Assembly (NCBI GenBank): GCA_000827325.1
Contig: KN832879.1
Location: 1,702,252-1,766,251, forward strand
Source: Oidiodendron maius Zn
Taxonomy: Eukaryota > Ascomycota > Leotiomycetes > Myxotrichaceae
Length of the DNA: 64,000 nucleotides
Direction: 5' to 3'
Shown: positions 1 to 10,834 of the stretch, one piece after another
Position numbering within the stretch: the first letter of the stretch is position 1
How the letters are laid out: every line of letters starts with the position of its first letter
Program-made: the position numbers and the translations under genes
Notes under the pieces: model-generated
What the model was told of the DNA's origin: nothing
Database searches by the model: none
Seen by the model: only the letters and a program-made list of their open reading frames with translations

Positions 1-514
1 CAACCAAGACATGCACTCAGAGTCCTTAAAGTATATATTTTGACTGGGCGTGACGATTCGATTGATCCGGAGTGGGTACAGATCACCTGACGGTCATAGC
101 GCCTGTAGGGATGATAGATACCGACGAAGTTTGGCTACATCCTGTGTTCATATATCATTTGGTTCTACTCCGTGCCTTATCACGTGTTTGCTCACATTTG
201 CACCAGACTTAAAAACGTCGTTAAATACACTCTTACAGCAAGTTATTCTAACGCTTCTTTTCCTTATACTTAACTGATTTCGAAGGCTTCATGCGAGGCG
301 CAGGCTGGCACCCATATCTGCCATACTGCCCAATTTCAGTGCCTAGTGCTTGGGGTGTGCTATGTACGGCTAAAAGACCTTCGAAGAGTAGGACGCCGAT
401 TTCGCTCATAGCTGTAAGGTGTTTTTTCTAGTGCAGAGTAATCAGACTGTGTGTTTGGAAACTAGAGCGTGAGGCGTAGAATGGGCAAGAATTTGCTCTG
501 TTCTACTATAACAA
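1..514. other. Left edge, no gene seen
   Basis: No reading frame here has recognisable domains or plausible splice structure. It probably belongs to the flank of the transposon relic that follows; no terminal inverted repeat could be paired by eye. Confidence 0.4.
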
Positions 515-1500
515 TTAGTAGCATACCTTTACTTTACCACTACTATCCTTCCTCTTCTTACGTGAAGCCTCTACAATAGCCATATATTGTAAACGATGCT
601 TTAAAAGGGCGCCAGATAACATTGAGATCTTAGCAGTATTCCCAATCTTTTCAACCACTCGTATTATAGAGGGTGCAATAGGCGTTACTTGCTCTAGGGA
701 ATCATAGTGCCGTTGTTTAGTATATTCAACCCCTAGCTTCCGGGTCTTTATCGTCAAAGGGGTCTAAAATTGAGCCTAGTCTGCTAGTAGTAGTGGTGTT
801 ATGAATCCAGGTAAAGAAGAGGGTAGCGGAGGTGAGGACCTATAAATAAGTGGTGGTGTTTTAGGATGTTGTTGAGCCTAATACTCCTTTAATTTTGGTA
901 GAACTAGCTGCAGATTGAGTGGAATTAAACCTGTTTTCTAGAAAGCGCTCCTATGAATCCGTGGATTTTTAAAGGATTTATTATGGAATCACAGAAAAAG
1001 GCAAAGAAATTAGTGCGTGATATTTTCTTAGCACCTAAGAAGGCCATATTTTGAACTTCTTTCTTAAAGCTATGTTTTTAGCTTTGAAATACACCAACAT
1101 CGAGAGGCCGCACTGTAAGAAGTGCGTAGAGTAAGACGGAAGCTGAAAAGGCCGAATATGGTGCTGAAAAAGTGTAGGAACTCTTGAGTAAGGTGACTCC
1201 CATGGCCATCGAATATTAACATCTAGTATTTCCTAACACCTTTTGATTGAGTATCTTGATTAAAGTGTTTAAGGTATTTAGGCCCTAGCTTATCGTTTGG
1301 GTAGCTAGAGCTTGATCATGCGAATATAATATCACCATTTAGATCATTATTAACATATCAACGTAGTGATACAGTAATGTTCGAAACCAGCTCCAGGCTA
1401 AACTCTATGTGTTTTTATAATTCGCCGAGAATCTTCTCATTGATCAATACCAATAATGTTAGTAACGTCTTTCCCATGTATTAACGGCTTAGAAGATTGC
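515..1500 (-). pseudogene. Decayed Fot1/pogo-type DDE transposase (central and C-terminal part)
   Basis: Read on the minus strand, broken frames give the order expected for a pogo/Fot1 transposase. At about 1290-1200 a stretch reads like the catalytic-core motif around the second Asp (IFDGHGSHLTQEF), after a segment resembling NKLGLEWLKHF. A degraded match to the 'PHSTHLLQPLDVGVFQ' block follows at about 1140-1080, then the 'GALSRKQ' (AFRKTGL-like) block near 950. A last open stretch at 757-515 resembles the basic C-terminal tail (ALLKHRLQ, then a Lys/Arg-rich run). Several stops and frameshifts separate the blocks, so it is inactive. Family membership is inferred from remembered motifs. The N-terminal HTH part was not found; the 1500-1840 side is too decayed to read. 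Confidence 0.6.
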
Positions 1501-1841
1501 ACATGATAAGTAGACACAGGTGCCTTGTGCAGACCGATCGTCAGTTTAGATCGGCGTTTCATACCTCTGAGATGTTCTGCCTAGGGACTGAACCTAAGGA
1601 CTGTAGTTCTGGAAGTTTCTATGAAACTAACGGAAAGTATGCAACATTCCGAATCCAATGCGTTTGCTGTCTTTCTTCATCATACACGGTTCTAGACTTT
1701 GGTAGCTAGTACTAAGTATTGTTTTGCTTCGTACGTCGTCTTATGTAGTAAAATACATAGGATCAGATCGGGATGTCCATTCGCCACTAGAGTTCTAGAT
1801 GGAAACTTCTTGCCTAGGCTATTATTGTAGAATTAAAAAAT
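1501..1841. other. Transposon flank or intergenic, nothing supported
   Basis: Probably the decayed upstream half of the transposase relic or its flank. A short plus-strand open frame at 1497-1709 has no recognisable content and lies opposite the relic. Confidence 0.3.
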
Positions 1842-3673
1842 TCAAGCAGTAAGATTCCATGTAGCATCCTTAGCAACGTCATTTTTCAGTTTGTAACCCG
1901 TCTTCTCCATTCGCAACTTCACTGTCCAATGCATCTTCGGTTCAATTTCTTGAACAGGACGAAACCTTCCTAGGTTCATTGCAACCTTCTTCTCCCACTG
2001 GTTTGCCTTCTTCTGTGTTTTTACTTTAACAGGCCAGATTTCGAGAACCCACCAACCCTTGGCTTGTTTAAGCATGTCGTTGATAGGTTGTAATGCGTCG
2101 AAGTGGTCTTCCACTTGCTCGGGTAACATCTCCAATAGACGATTCTTATCATCAGTGAATGTGTCCGTGTGGAAGAAAATCTCCTGCGTCTTTGTCCCCA
2201 TCTCATTCTTCTGAGAATCCTTCTTTTCCTGCTTATTCTTTTGATCAGCTTTCAACGCCGTTGATCTTCGCCAAATTGGAGGTAATGATCCCGATTCATA
2301 GTGCTCCATCGCAGTCGGTGATGGGCCGACGATCGGTACCTTATTCGGGATATAGGTGGGCCAGACTGATGGGACATCGATTCCAACATCTGCTAGAGAA
2401 GAAGTATCAAAGATTATACCAGTGTTGCATGCAAAGCATTGGCGGATCATCCATCGGAGTGGGATTCGAGAGAGCATATGTCGGGTTTCATTGGGAACTG
2501 CACCTCCACCTACATCACAATGGGCGCCAGCAAACCCTACAACGGTGGGGGACTGGTTAGCAATAATTTCTGAATAGTTCCAAAAGGAAAGACACTCCCA
2601 GTGCTTGAAGTCTTCCGGCTGTTTCAATGGAAATTCTGGGCTGACTTACAAACTTCCAATACATCGGGTGATGTAGGCTTCGAAATAGTGTGGTCTTCTT
2701 TGTCGAATTGTGACTCAAGCAATTTCTCCTCTCTATCCTTGTTCAATTTAGATGCGGTCGCTGCCTTCTTTTCGATTAATTCTTGTTGGGCTTTGGTCCG
2801 TGAGCTAATGACTCGGCCGAAAGTGCTGCTTGGTAGGTAGGCATGTGTTTTGGATATCGCTGCAAGAATCCGAGCGGCGGATTCTTCATCTGTGTGCTGC
2901 CATTGACAGCACTTGAATTTAGCTCTATGCTCATCGAGAGACATCGCATGTCTGAAGTAACTTATAGTGTTGGTTGGGGACTTGCTAAATGGTAGAATTC
3001 TAGGGATGAATCCGACACTAGCAACGCAGTCCCAAACACCAACAAAGTAAACAGTGACATTGGTACAGAAGGTCTCCTTGAACTCCGCGCTCATTTTCCA
3101 ACCTTCCGGAGTGTCATCCTTGTAAATTTCGTATGCAAAGGAAATCTGTGCGTCATTACCAGCTGGTAGGAGTCCAACTTTGTGAAGCATACCTGCCAGG
3201 CAGCGGACCGTGTAAGATCCTCTTGAAAATCCGAGAAGGCAGATCTTGTCGCCCTCCTGGTAGTATTGCATGATAAATCGATAGGCATCTTTGATATGGA
3301 CTCCGAGGCCACTTCCAACTGCCATATCCACCGCGGCCGAGAACCCGCGGCTCATGCCGTGCCCATCATATGTGCCAATGCCCGATTGATAGTAAGTGAT
3401 CTGAGAGGCACTATCTTTCTTTAGACAGGCCACGAAATTGACAACGTTGCTGTTATCGTTATCGAATTTGTCGCCAGTACCATCGAGACAGATGACGAGG
3501 GTACGGCTACATGAGTCTGCATTGCGAGAGTCCTGAACAGCACGAATTGAAGTTGGGATGTCGGCAGTCTCTTCAGGATCCGAACCCATTGTCGCGCCGT
3601 CACGCGATGTGGTATAAGATTGCGCGGGGTACAATTTGGGCCACCAATGGGTTTGTGCTGTGTTGCTGGTCAT
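1842..3673 (-). CDS. DUF2235 family alpha/beta-hydrolase-like protein
   Basis: Fungal DUF2235 protein (the fold shared with T6SS Tle1-type phospholipase effectors), predicted cytosolic hydrolase of unknown substrate. Two exons: 3673-2650 and 2536-1842, with a 113-nt intron (donor GTAAGT, acceptor GTTGTAG). The splice is supported because it rebuilds the family motif: EVW from exon 1 joins FAGAHCDVGGG from exon 2, in frame, giving 572 residues. Exon 1 carries the N-terminal LDGTGDKFDND motif (about 62-73), the nucleophile elbow GFSRGSYTVR with Ser150, and VWDCVASVG. The start at 3673 is the most upstream Met; the Met at codon 29 is also possible. The last 220 residues are basic/acidic and uncharacterised. 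Neighbours suggest no pathway. The fold call is strong; the function is unknown. Confidence 0.85.
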
Positions 3674-4754
3674 TTCTACCAGAAAGTGTCGCAGAGGTGA
3701 AGAAAAAGGCTTCTGTGGTAGGAACTTCCGAGGTGAATCTGGTGATAAGGCGGAGCTTCGCTAACCTGCAATGCAATCAATGCTTGCAATACTGTAACGC
3801 TACGGGTAACTTATTGCTTTTCCCAGAGAGGTGCAGCTGCAGAGACGGTAGTTACAAATCCAGATGAGTTTATTTGTGTCTGGGGACCCCGACCAGGCTA
3901 GCTCTGGGTTGGCGATCGAAGGGACGCAGTGGCTGGTCTGCGCGGGCTGAAAGACGAACCACACTCTAGCTCCCGTTCCACACCTTCGCCAATCTCTTCT
4001 CACAGTTCTGACTGTCGCTTGCAGTTAGTGTGAATCACTACCAATCAACAACTGAACGTCAACGGGAAACGCCATCTATCACTCTCGGCTACTCTCTCCT
4101 ACAGTTGCACTCCACGGGTCAGCCAATGCTAACGGGCAGTGTGCTTCACATGTCCCGCGGATGTGCCTCCAGGCTGTCGAGGCGAGCATGCAGATGATTC
4201 CGCTTCCGCCGGCCACCTCCTTTTCCCACTTGCAGGGGCAATGCAGATTAGGAGTTGCCGGGAGATCACATGGTCCATCGGTAGCTGATCTACAGTTGAG
4301 ATCGATCCCGCGGCCTGATGGAAATGGATCTGCAGCTGATCTACAGCTGGGGTCGATCCTGAGAAGTACGACCCGTCCCGACCCGCTTCTAGGAGCCAAC
4401 CAGATGCCGAGATACTGTTTCCGACAGGAACATGCGGTCCTTTTCCTTTCCGAGGAGCACCACGCCAGCCACAAATATTATTGCGTGAATGTGGAAAGGA
4501 ATGCCGCTGCTCCCAAGCGGTGTAGCCCACATCGAATATCTCGGTCCAATCATGGGCAATCGGATGCAAATCAGTCGAGTTCGAGTGAGCTGCACGGGAG
4601 CTCCGCAGTCCAGGAGCTCCGAACACCATGTAAGTACCTAACCTAGCTCATCACCTCGGCGGCGAAGGCTTCATCCCCAGTCTCCAGCTCGAGTACTTCC
4701 TCCGGACTTCCTCCCTCGGCTCCTGATTCTTCCCTACCTGCACATACCATCACG
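3674..4754. promoter_or_regulatory. Intergenic region upstream of the Ppo gene, with imperfect GATC-rich repeats
   Basis: Both strands have accidental open frames here but none has codon logic or domains. At 4285-4315 and 4337-4367 an imperfect direct repeat of about 28 bp occurs (gctgatctacagttgaga / gctgatctacagctgggg, each followed by tcgatcc). It may be a duplicated regulatory block of the oxygenase gene; that is a guess. Confidence 0.35.
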
Positions 4755-7700
4755 ATGTCTGGTCAACTCAAGACGTTGATTGGGGCCATCAGACGTAAAC
4801 CTTCCCGAGCGCCAGATGGTCAAACAGATCAGGAGGCCTCTGTAGCTCCAACTTTGAAGACTTCGCTCGGCCATGACCTCACTCATCTCAATATTAAGCA
4901 GGCCGCAACCATCGCACAAGCCATCACGACTCTTGCGTCGGGTGAACCTTTGGACGACAAAGACCGCCTGCTTGAACATGGCGTCGCGATGCTTCAGACA
5001 TTGCCCACTGACAGTGGCTTGAGCAAGACCATCTCCGATGCCTTCATTGGTATGCTGTGGCACGATCTCCCTCATCCTCCCCCGACCACGGCTGGCCCGA
5101 CAGATAGATATAGACAGCATGATGGAAGCGGCAACAACCCCTGGGTCCCGGAGATGGGTAGAGCTGGAGCGCCGTACTCCCGCAGTGTCCCCCCAACCAA
5201 GACTAGAGGCCCAAACCTCCCAGACCCCGAATTGGTCTACGATCAGCTTCTCAGGCGAACTGGCCCTTTCCGCCCACACCCTTCTGGCCTTAATCGATTA
5301 TTTTTCTCGTTCGCTACCATTGTCATTCACGAATGCTTTCAGACCTCTCGAAAAGACCCATGGATCAACGAGACGTCGGGTTACGTAGACCTGAGTACAC
5401 TCTATGGGAATACCGGAAAGGAGCAAACGCGGGTAAGAACTTACGAGAATGGAACCATTTTTCCGGATTCGGTTGCTTCCGAGAGGATCATGATGATGCC
5501 GCCTGGAGTGGTTGCCCTATTGCTAATGTTCTCGAGAAATCACAACAAGATTGCTGAAGATTTGTTGTCGGTTAACGAACATGGGAAGTATAAGCCTTGG
5601 GAGATCCTTAGTGACGAGCAGAAGAAGTGGTGAGTCGTTGACAGATTTTCCTTCTATACTTGGATGGTTTATCTGACGGATGTGCGGTACTCTAGGCAAG
5701 ATGAAGATATCTTCCAACTCTCAAGAAACATTAACGTTGGATTCTTTGCTTCTGTAGTATTAAGGGACTATGTTGCAGCTATCCTTAATACACCCCGAGC
5801 TAACTCAACCTGGACTCTTGATCTGGGTGCCGAAATTAAGCAATCTGGGCAGCGAATTGAGCGAGGAACCGGAAACGTCATCTCTGTTGAATTTGCTGTA
5901 CTGTATCATTGGCATGCCGCTCTTAGCGCCGCTGATGAAAAATGGATGGAAGGTATGCTGAGGGCAAATCTGCCTGAACTCCAGTCGCTTAATGACATCA
6001 CGGTTGAGATGTTCTCAAAAGTCGTCATGACGGAAGGGCACAAGCTAATAAGTACTCCACCGAAAGATTGGACGTTTGGAGGCCTTCAGAGAGGATCGAA
6101 TGGAAGTTTTAGTGACGTCGACCTTGCAGAGATTATCAAGGATTGTATCGAGGAGCCAGCCCACGCCTTTGGAGCACATGGCACCCCAGAGAGTCTGAAG
6201 ATTGTTGATATCATGGGCCAGTTGCAGGCTAGGGATGTGTTTAATGTCTGCAGTCTGAACGAGTGAGCGCTAATCTTCGGTCTAATCTGTCCGTACAGTG
6301 GCTAATATTTCGTCCTTCTTTTCTCTTTCTAATAGGTTCCGTCAATATCTGAACTTGAAACCTTACAAGGACTTCGAGGATTGGAATCCGAATAAGGAGA
6401 CTGCGAGAGCTGCAGAGCTCTTGTACGGTCATATTGATAATCTCGAGCTGTACCCCGGTCTAATGGCCGAAGTGACTAAACCCGCGATACCTGGTAGTGG
6501 TGTCTGCCCCGGCCAGACAACGGGGCGAGGTATTCTCGATGATGCAGTCGCTCTTGTCCGTGGAGATCGATTTCTAAGCTACGATTTTAATAGCAGCACC
6601 CTAACAAACTGGGGACTCGCTAAACTTGGCATACTTCCACCCGGAGCCTGTGGTGGAATGTTGCCTAGTCTGTTGTTTAATGGCCTTCCAGGCGCTTGGA
6701 CTGGTACCTCTGCATACGCACTGCTCCCGTTCTATACTCCAACAGCAACCAAGGGTATCTTGAAGGACAATAAAGTCATTGAGAAGTATGACTTGCAGAG
6801 ACCGGCCAGTGGGATGGACGTTATTGGTATATATACACAAGAAGGCTGCAAGAAGGTATTTGAAGATCGAGAAAACTTTAGAGTTATATATCTAAAGGCG
6901 GTTCGCGAATGTACAGGTGGCCATGACTTCATTCTTGGAATAGATGATGCTATACGACACAACACTAGCTCAAACATGCTTCATAAGGCCTTCTTTGAAG
7001 AAGGGTTTGAAGCAAATGTCACTAAGTTCTTTAGGACTAATGTTGCAAAGCAGATCCAGGAACACTCACTGAAATATACATCGAGCACGAGAAGGTCAAT
7101 TGACATTGTGCGAGATGTTACTAATGTCGTACCGGTTCTCTGGCTCGCGGAACGGTTCGCTATTCCTCTTAAGACCAAAGAATACCCCCATGGACTATTG
7201 TCAATCCCTGAGGCCTTCATGGCCTACCTCGTGATGTTCATATATCAGGGCTTCAACATTATTCCCAGCAATGAATGGACATTGAGAGAGGGAGTAGCGA
7301 CAGCGGCACCCGCTCTAAGAGCGATTTTCGAGGCTCACCTGAGGACCCAGCAGGGCTCAAAGGAGCACGTTGCCGATTGGCTTGCTAAGGGCAGCGCATT
7401 CGAGGTCGGTGCAGATGCTAACAGACTATACCATGCCCTTAACCAATCGAAGTTGCCTATCAGTGATCTGGTTGGTGATTGCATAGGCATGGGAACCGGG
7501 ATTGTTGGCAACATTACCCAGCAGGCTTCTGTACTCATTGATCTGTTCCTTAGCGAAGGATACGAAGAGTACAAGGCTCGCATTGTTGAGCTAGCTCACA
7601 TGGATGATGTCGCATCAGAGAGAGAGCTTCAGGGTTTTGTGTTCGAGGGCATGCGACACGCTGGAGTCGTTCCCGGCTTACCCCGTGTGGCAGCCAAGGA

Positions 7701-8085
7701 TGTTACAGTCATCGATGGTGCCCGCGGGCCAATCCACATCAAGGCTGGGCACACAGTTCTTGTAGCCATCTCAAAAGCCGCTATGGATCCTCAAGCTTTC
7801 CCCGAACCAGAGAAGTTGAACCCTCACCGTCCGTTCTCGGCCTACACTCTTCTGGGTCACGGGTTGCACTTCTGCTTTGGGGCTAGATTTGTGGGAGCTT
7901 CACTCGCTGCTACCATTAGAGAGGTGTTTAAGCTCAAAAATATCAGGAGAGCTCCTGGTAAGCAGGGGCACTTCACGATTGTTGAGGATACGTTGGCGGG
8001 AGTGACGATGAGGAAATACTTGGACGTCAATGCGAAGGAGTCTCCGATTCCAAGTACCCTCGCCCTGGAGTATGATGAGGATTAG
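4755..8085 (+). CDS. Psi-producing oxygenase (Ppo; linoleate dioxygenase / P450 fusion)
   Basis: Bifunctional heme enzyme that oxygenates linoleic/oleic acid: the N-terminal peroxidase/dioxygenase half makes an 8-hydroperoxide, and the C-terminal P450 half can isomerise it to a diol. Products act as psi-factor oxylipins that balance sexual and asexual sporulation. Three exons, 4755-5629, 5696-6262 and 6336-8085 (introns 66 and 73 nt), give 1063 residues, the usual family length. Dioxygenase half: distal heme His192 (IVIHECFQTS), catalytic Tyr362 and proximal His365 (LYHWH). P450 half: ExxR (EGMR) and a heme-thiolate loop GHGLHFCFG with Cys994 present, unlike PpoC-type proteins that have lost it. 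So a PpoA/PpoB/PpoD-type enzyme; which one cannot be settled from the window. No break seen. Confidence 0.93.
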
Positions 8086-8397
8086 GTAATCTAGTTAATA
8101 CGTCATGCGTATCTAATATCCGGACCATGTGCTGCGGTTATTACTTCCCGGTAATACATACCTCAATATTGGATAAAAGCAAATATACACAAGTTTTCCG
8201 TATCACCTTGGGAAGCGAATCAAGCCATGAGAGATTATCTTTTGATTCTGACCCATCTAAGTGATCACAGACGCTACAGCGGGAGCGGGAAGAGACCATA
8301 ATAAGTATATAATTTATATTTGAAGGCACTTCATAAGAGCGTAGCAAATATTGAGCTATTTGAGAAAACCTAGAGTATATCGAATGAAATAGGCAGG

Positions 8398-8520
8398 TCG
8401 TGACTAGGCTAGAATTCCAAATACAGTCTCGGGTAACTCAAACCAAGGGGTTTCAGCATACATAACATCTACTCCGTCACACAGCCTATAATATGAGTAT
8501 TCAGAGCGTTAGTATTAGTC
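8398..8520 (-). repeat. Dispersed repeat, copy 1 (partner at 59894-60004)
   Basis: The reverse complement of this stretch matches 59894-60004 over its whole length with scattered substitutions and small indels. Shared blocks include acgctctgaatact, ctgaaaccccttg and gtatttggaattctag. The two copies are in opposite orientation. Both contain an intron-like 3' end (branch-like actaa, then ...attag/attatag) followed by a partly conserved frame, so the ancestral unit may include a piece of a gene. Confidence 0.75.
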
Positions 8521-8529
8521 TAGCATACT

Positions 8530-8851
8530 GATATTGACTTCCCAGGGTCGCCAGTTGAGTAATAGAGCAACCAATTAGCAGCTAAGAGGACTGCTTTAGC
8601 ATTAGCAAGAGTCCCACAGTGATAAAGCATGCATATATAGTCTTGTAAAGCCATATCCTATACTGAATTTAGCTTCTTGTTATGCCCTCCTCGACTATTA
8701 CTAGCTGGAACGCTAGCGCGGCGCTGAAGTAAAGGAGATATGGTGCTGAAAACTGGCGCGCAGCTACAGATGCTTTCAAACGAGGATTAGCATCCATTGC
8801 GGCACTAGCAGCAGCAATATCAGCCTCTTTTTCAGTTGCGTTAGATGGCAT
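8530..8851 (-). pseudogene. N-terminal relic of a pogo/Fot-type transposase
   Basis: From an ATG at 8851 the minus strand reads MPSNATEKEADIAAA..., with an Ala-rich stretch ending in RLKASVAARQFSAPY. This is the pattern of the helix-turn-helix DNA-binding start of Fot1/pogo transposases. After a frame break it goes on as LQDYICMLYHCGTLANAKAV...AANWLLYYSTGD, resembling the second HTH (CENPB-type) block. It stops near 8530, with no catalytic core. Similarity is from remembered family patterns, not a search. Confidence 0.5.
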
Positions 8852-9139
8852 TGTGCGCGTTGAGTTGTGGGAAGGTGGGGTTTCTGGGTAAAAGTTACGT
8901 ATTGCTGTTTTTCGTGCGCCATGCGTAACTGGTGTAAGGGTGAGCCAGGTTAGGTAACCGAGCGAATTTTCGTGCGACTAACTACTATTGGATAGGTTTA
9001 GGCGTCGATTACGTTGACCCATTTAGGAACTCTTATCTCGGACTGCCTCTCAATTTACTGGGCTCCTTCAACGTATTTTATCTGACATTTACTTGACCTT
9101 ACTTCCCTCGGCAACTCTCATTGCCTCACATTACACATA

Positions 9140-10115
9140 ATGGCGAGCACACGTACCATTTCGGGTGAAATTGACTTTTATGTCCCGTCTATTGGCAGGG
9201 TGTGCAAGACATGGTATATCGTTTATGGCGATCTCCAGGCACATCGTCCACTGATCTGTGCTCACGGCGGGCCTGGCGCGGGGCATGCCTACTTGAGGTC
9301 TTTTGCACGTATGACGGCCGAGTATGGCATACCTGTCATCCTGTATGACCAACTCGGCTGTGGCAATTCAACGCTTTTGCCAGACACGTTAGGCGATACC
9401 AGTTTCTGGACAATTGATCTATTTATGGCGGAGCTCGACAATCTCATTAAATTCTTTGCTATCGAAGATGACTATGACTTTTTAGGTCAATCCTGGGGCA
9501 CTATCCTAGGATGTGAGTATATCATCTCCCGCCAACCACAAGGAATGAAGCATTATATCATCTCCAATGGTGTTTCGAGCGGGAAGCTTTGGGTTGAGGC
9601 TGCTGGAAAGCTTATTGACAAACTTCCACCGAACGTGCGAGACACTATCCGCAAACACGAGGCTAACAAGACATACGATGACCCCGAGTTTCAAGAGGCG
9701 TCAATGGTGTATTACAAAGAACACGTTTGTCGCCTTGACCAATGGCCCGAGGACCTCATTGAGTCATTGACATTGCTGGACTTGAAAAATAATCCCACAG
9801 TCTACCTTACCATGTTGGTCATCCCTCCATGCTAGATGTAGCCCACTTACTGATCGTGATAGGAATGGCCCTTCAGAGTTTACAATGATAGGTCCACTGA
9901 AAAACTATTCTGCAGTTGGTCGACTGCACAAAGTCAGTGTTCCAACACTGATCATAAATGGAGAATACGACGAGGCCACCGAAAGTGTTAATATACCATT
10001 TTTTAATGAGATACCCAGAGTTAGATGGGTGACAATGGCAAATACGTCTCATACATCGTGGCTAGAGGACCCAGACCGCTATTTCAGTCTACTAGCGAAC
10101 TTCTTATCGTCATGA
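9140..10115 (+). CDS. Proline iminopeptidase-like alpha/beta hydrolase (S33 family)
   Basis: Predicted peptidase or L-amino-acid amidase releasing N-terminal Pro or related residues, probably cytosolic (no signal peptide). Two exons, 9140-9813 and 9863-10115, with a 49-nt intron (donor gttggt, acceptor gatag), give 308 residues, normal for the family. Visible: oxyanion motif HGGPG (42-46), nucleophile GQSWG with Ser118, acid Asp261 (INGEYD) and His288 (NTSH). The splice rebuilds the family motif TMNGPSEF across the junction, which supports it. The complete triad suggests an active enzyme. It stands alone between the transposon relics and the HET-NACHT gene; no operon-like partner. Confidence 0.88.
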
Positions 10116-10834
10116 CTATACCCGCCATGATTATCTATGTTAAGGCTACTTTCATATATTAAGCTATTACGTATTATATTTCTCATATTAACTTAGGCAC
10201 CTGCCTTATCCCTATTAAAAATACAAGTGAATATATTTTAATATGAAGTCTAAATAGAAGATATTTTGGATCTTAGGGGTATATTAGAATGCAAAACAGC
10301 CCGAAAGACTGGTTGGGCAACAGATAACTGGAAAGATTCTCAACCCGTCGCGCATCATCTATCCACAACACTTAAAGCCCTTCTATTAATCAGCCATGTT
10401 TTGAGTCTAGTTACAGAATATCCTCCTTTCGTCAGGGGAAGTCTCCAGAGAATGGCAATAGTATATTCTGAGGTTCTACGACGCTGCCCATCAACAAAGC
10501 AGCCCAGCTACCGGAGCTCACGCGATCTCCTAAAGCCTGGTCCACTTTCTTCTTCGCCGCGCCCGCAGTTCCGTTCCAGCCTTGTGCAAACTTGGATTGG
10601 GCATGAAGCGCAGCGCTATATCCATATACGAGATATGCCTTGGGAATGCTCAGCACACTGAAATAAACGAGAACAGTGACGCCTTCGTGGATGCCCAGTT
10701 TGATGAAGAGGACCTTCGAAGTTTTGCCGTGGCGAATTATCTCACTATATATTCTCTTATACCACCAGACCGCTCTATGATGTAAATGTAATACAATATA
10801 GAATTGTTATTCACCCATCTCTACATAAGCCTCC
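10116..10834. other. Intergenic, AT-rich, with a gene fragment on the minus strand
   Basis: 10116-10429 is AT-rich with nothing recognised. The rest holds the minus-strand fragment listed at 10432-10785. Both flanking genes end here (convergent), so 3' ends and terminators are expected, but no distinct signal was seen. Confidence 0.4.
10432..10785 (-). pseudogene. Unidentified protein-coding fragment
   Basis: The minus strand stays open for about 115 codons, with amino-acid composition like a real protein: a basic start (WWYKRIYSEIIRHGKTSK), a hydrophobic segment (VLFIKLGIHEGVTVLVYF then VLSIPKAYLVYGY) and a small Lys/Ala-rich helix, ending at a stop at 10432. There is no good start codon or upstream exon. 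It could be the 3' end of a membrane-protein gene left by rearrangement. I do not recognise the family. Confidence 0.3.

Larger units (their letters stand above)
8086..9139. other. Intergenic region occupied by repeat and transposon remnants
   Basis: Holds an inverted copy of a repeat (8398-8520) and a pogo transposase N-terminal relic (8530-8851), listed separately. 8852-9139 is the upstream region of the next gene and shows no further coding signal. Confidence 0.5.

Noticed and set aside
4079-4646. Overlapping open frames on both strands upstream of the Ppo gene
   Set aside because: No domains, no consistent splice structure, and they overlap each other; more likely promoter DNA.
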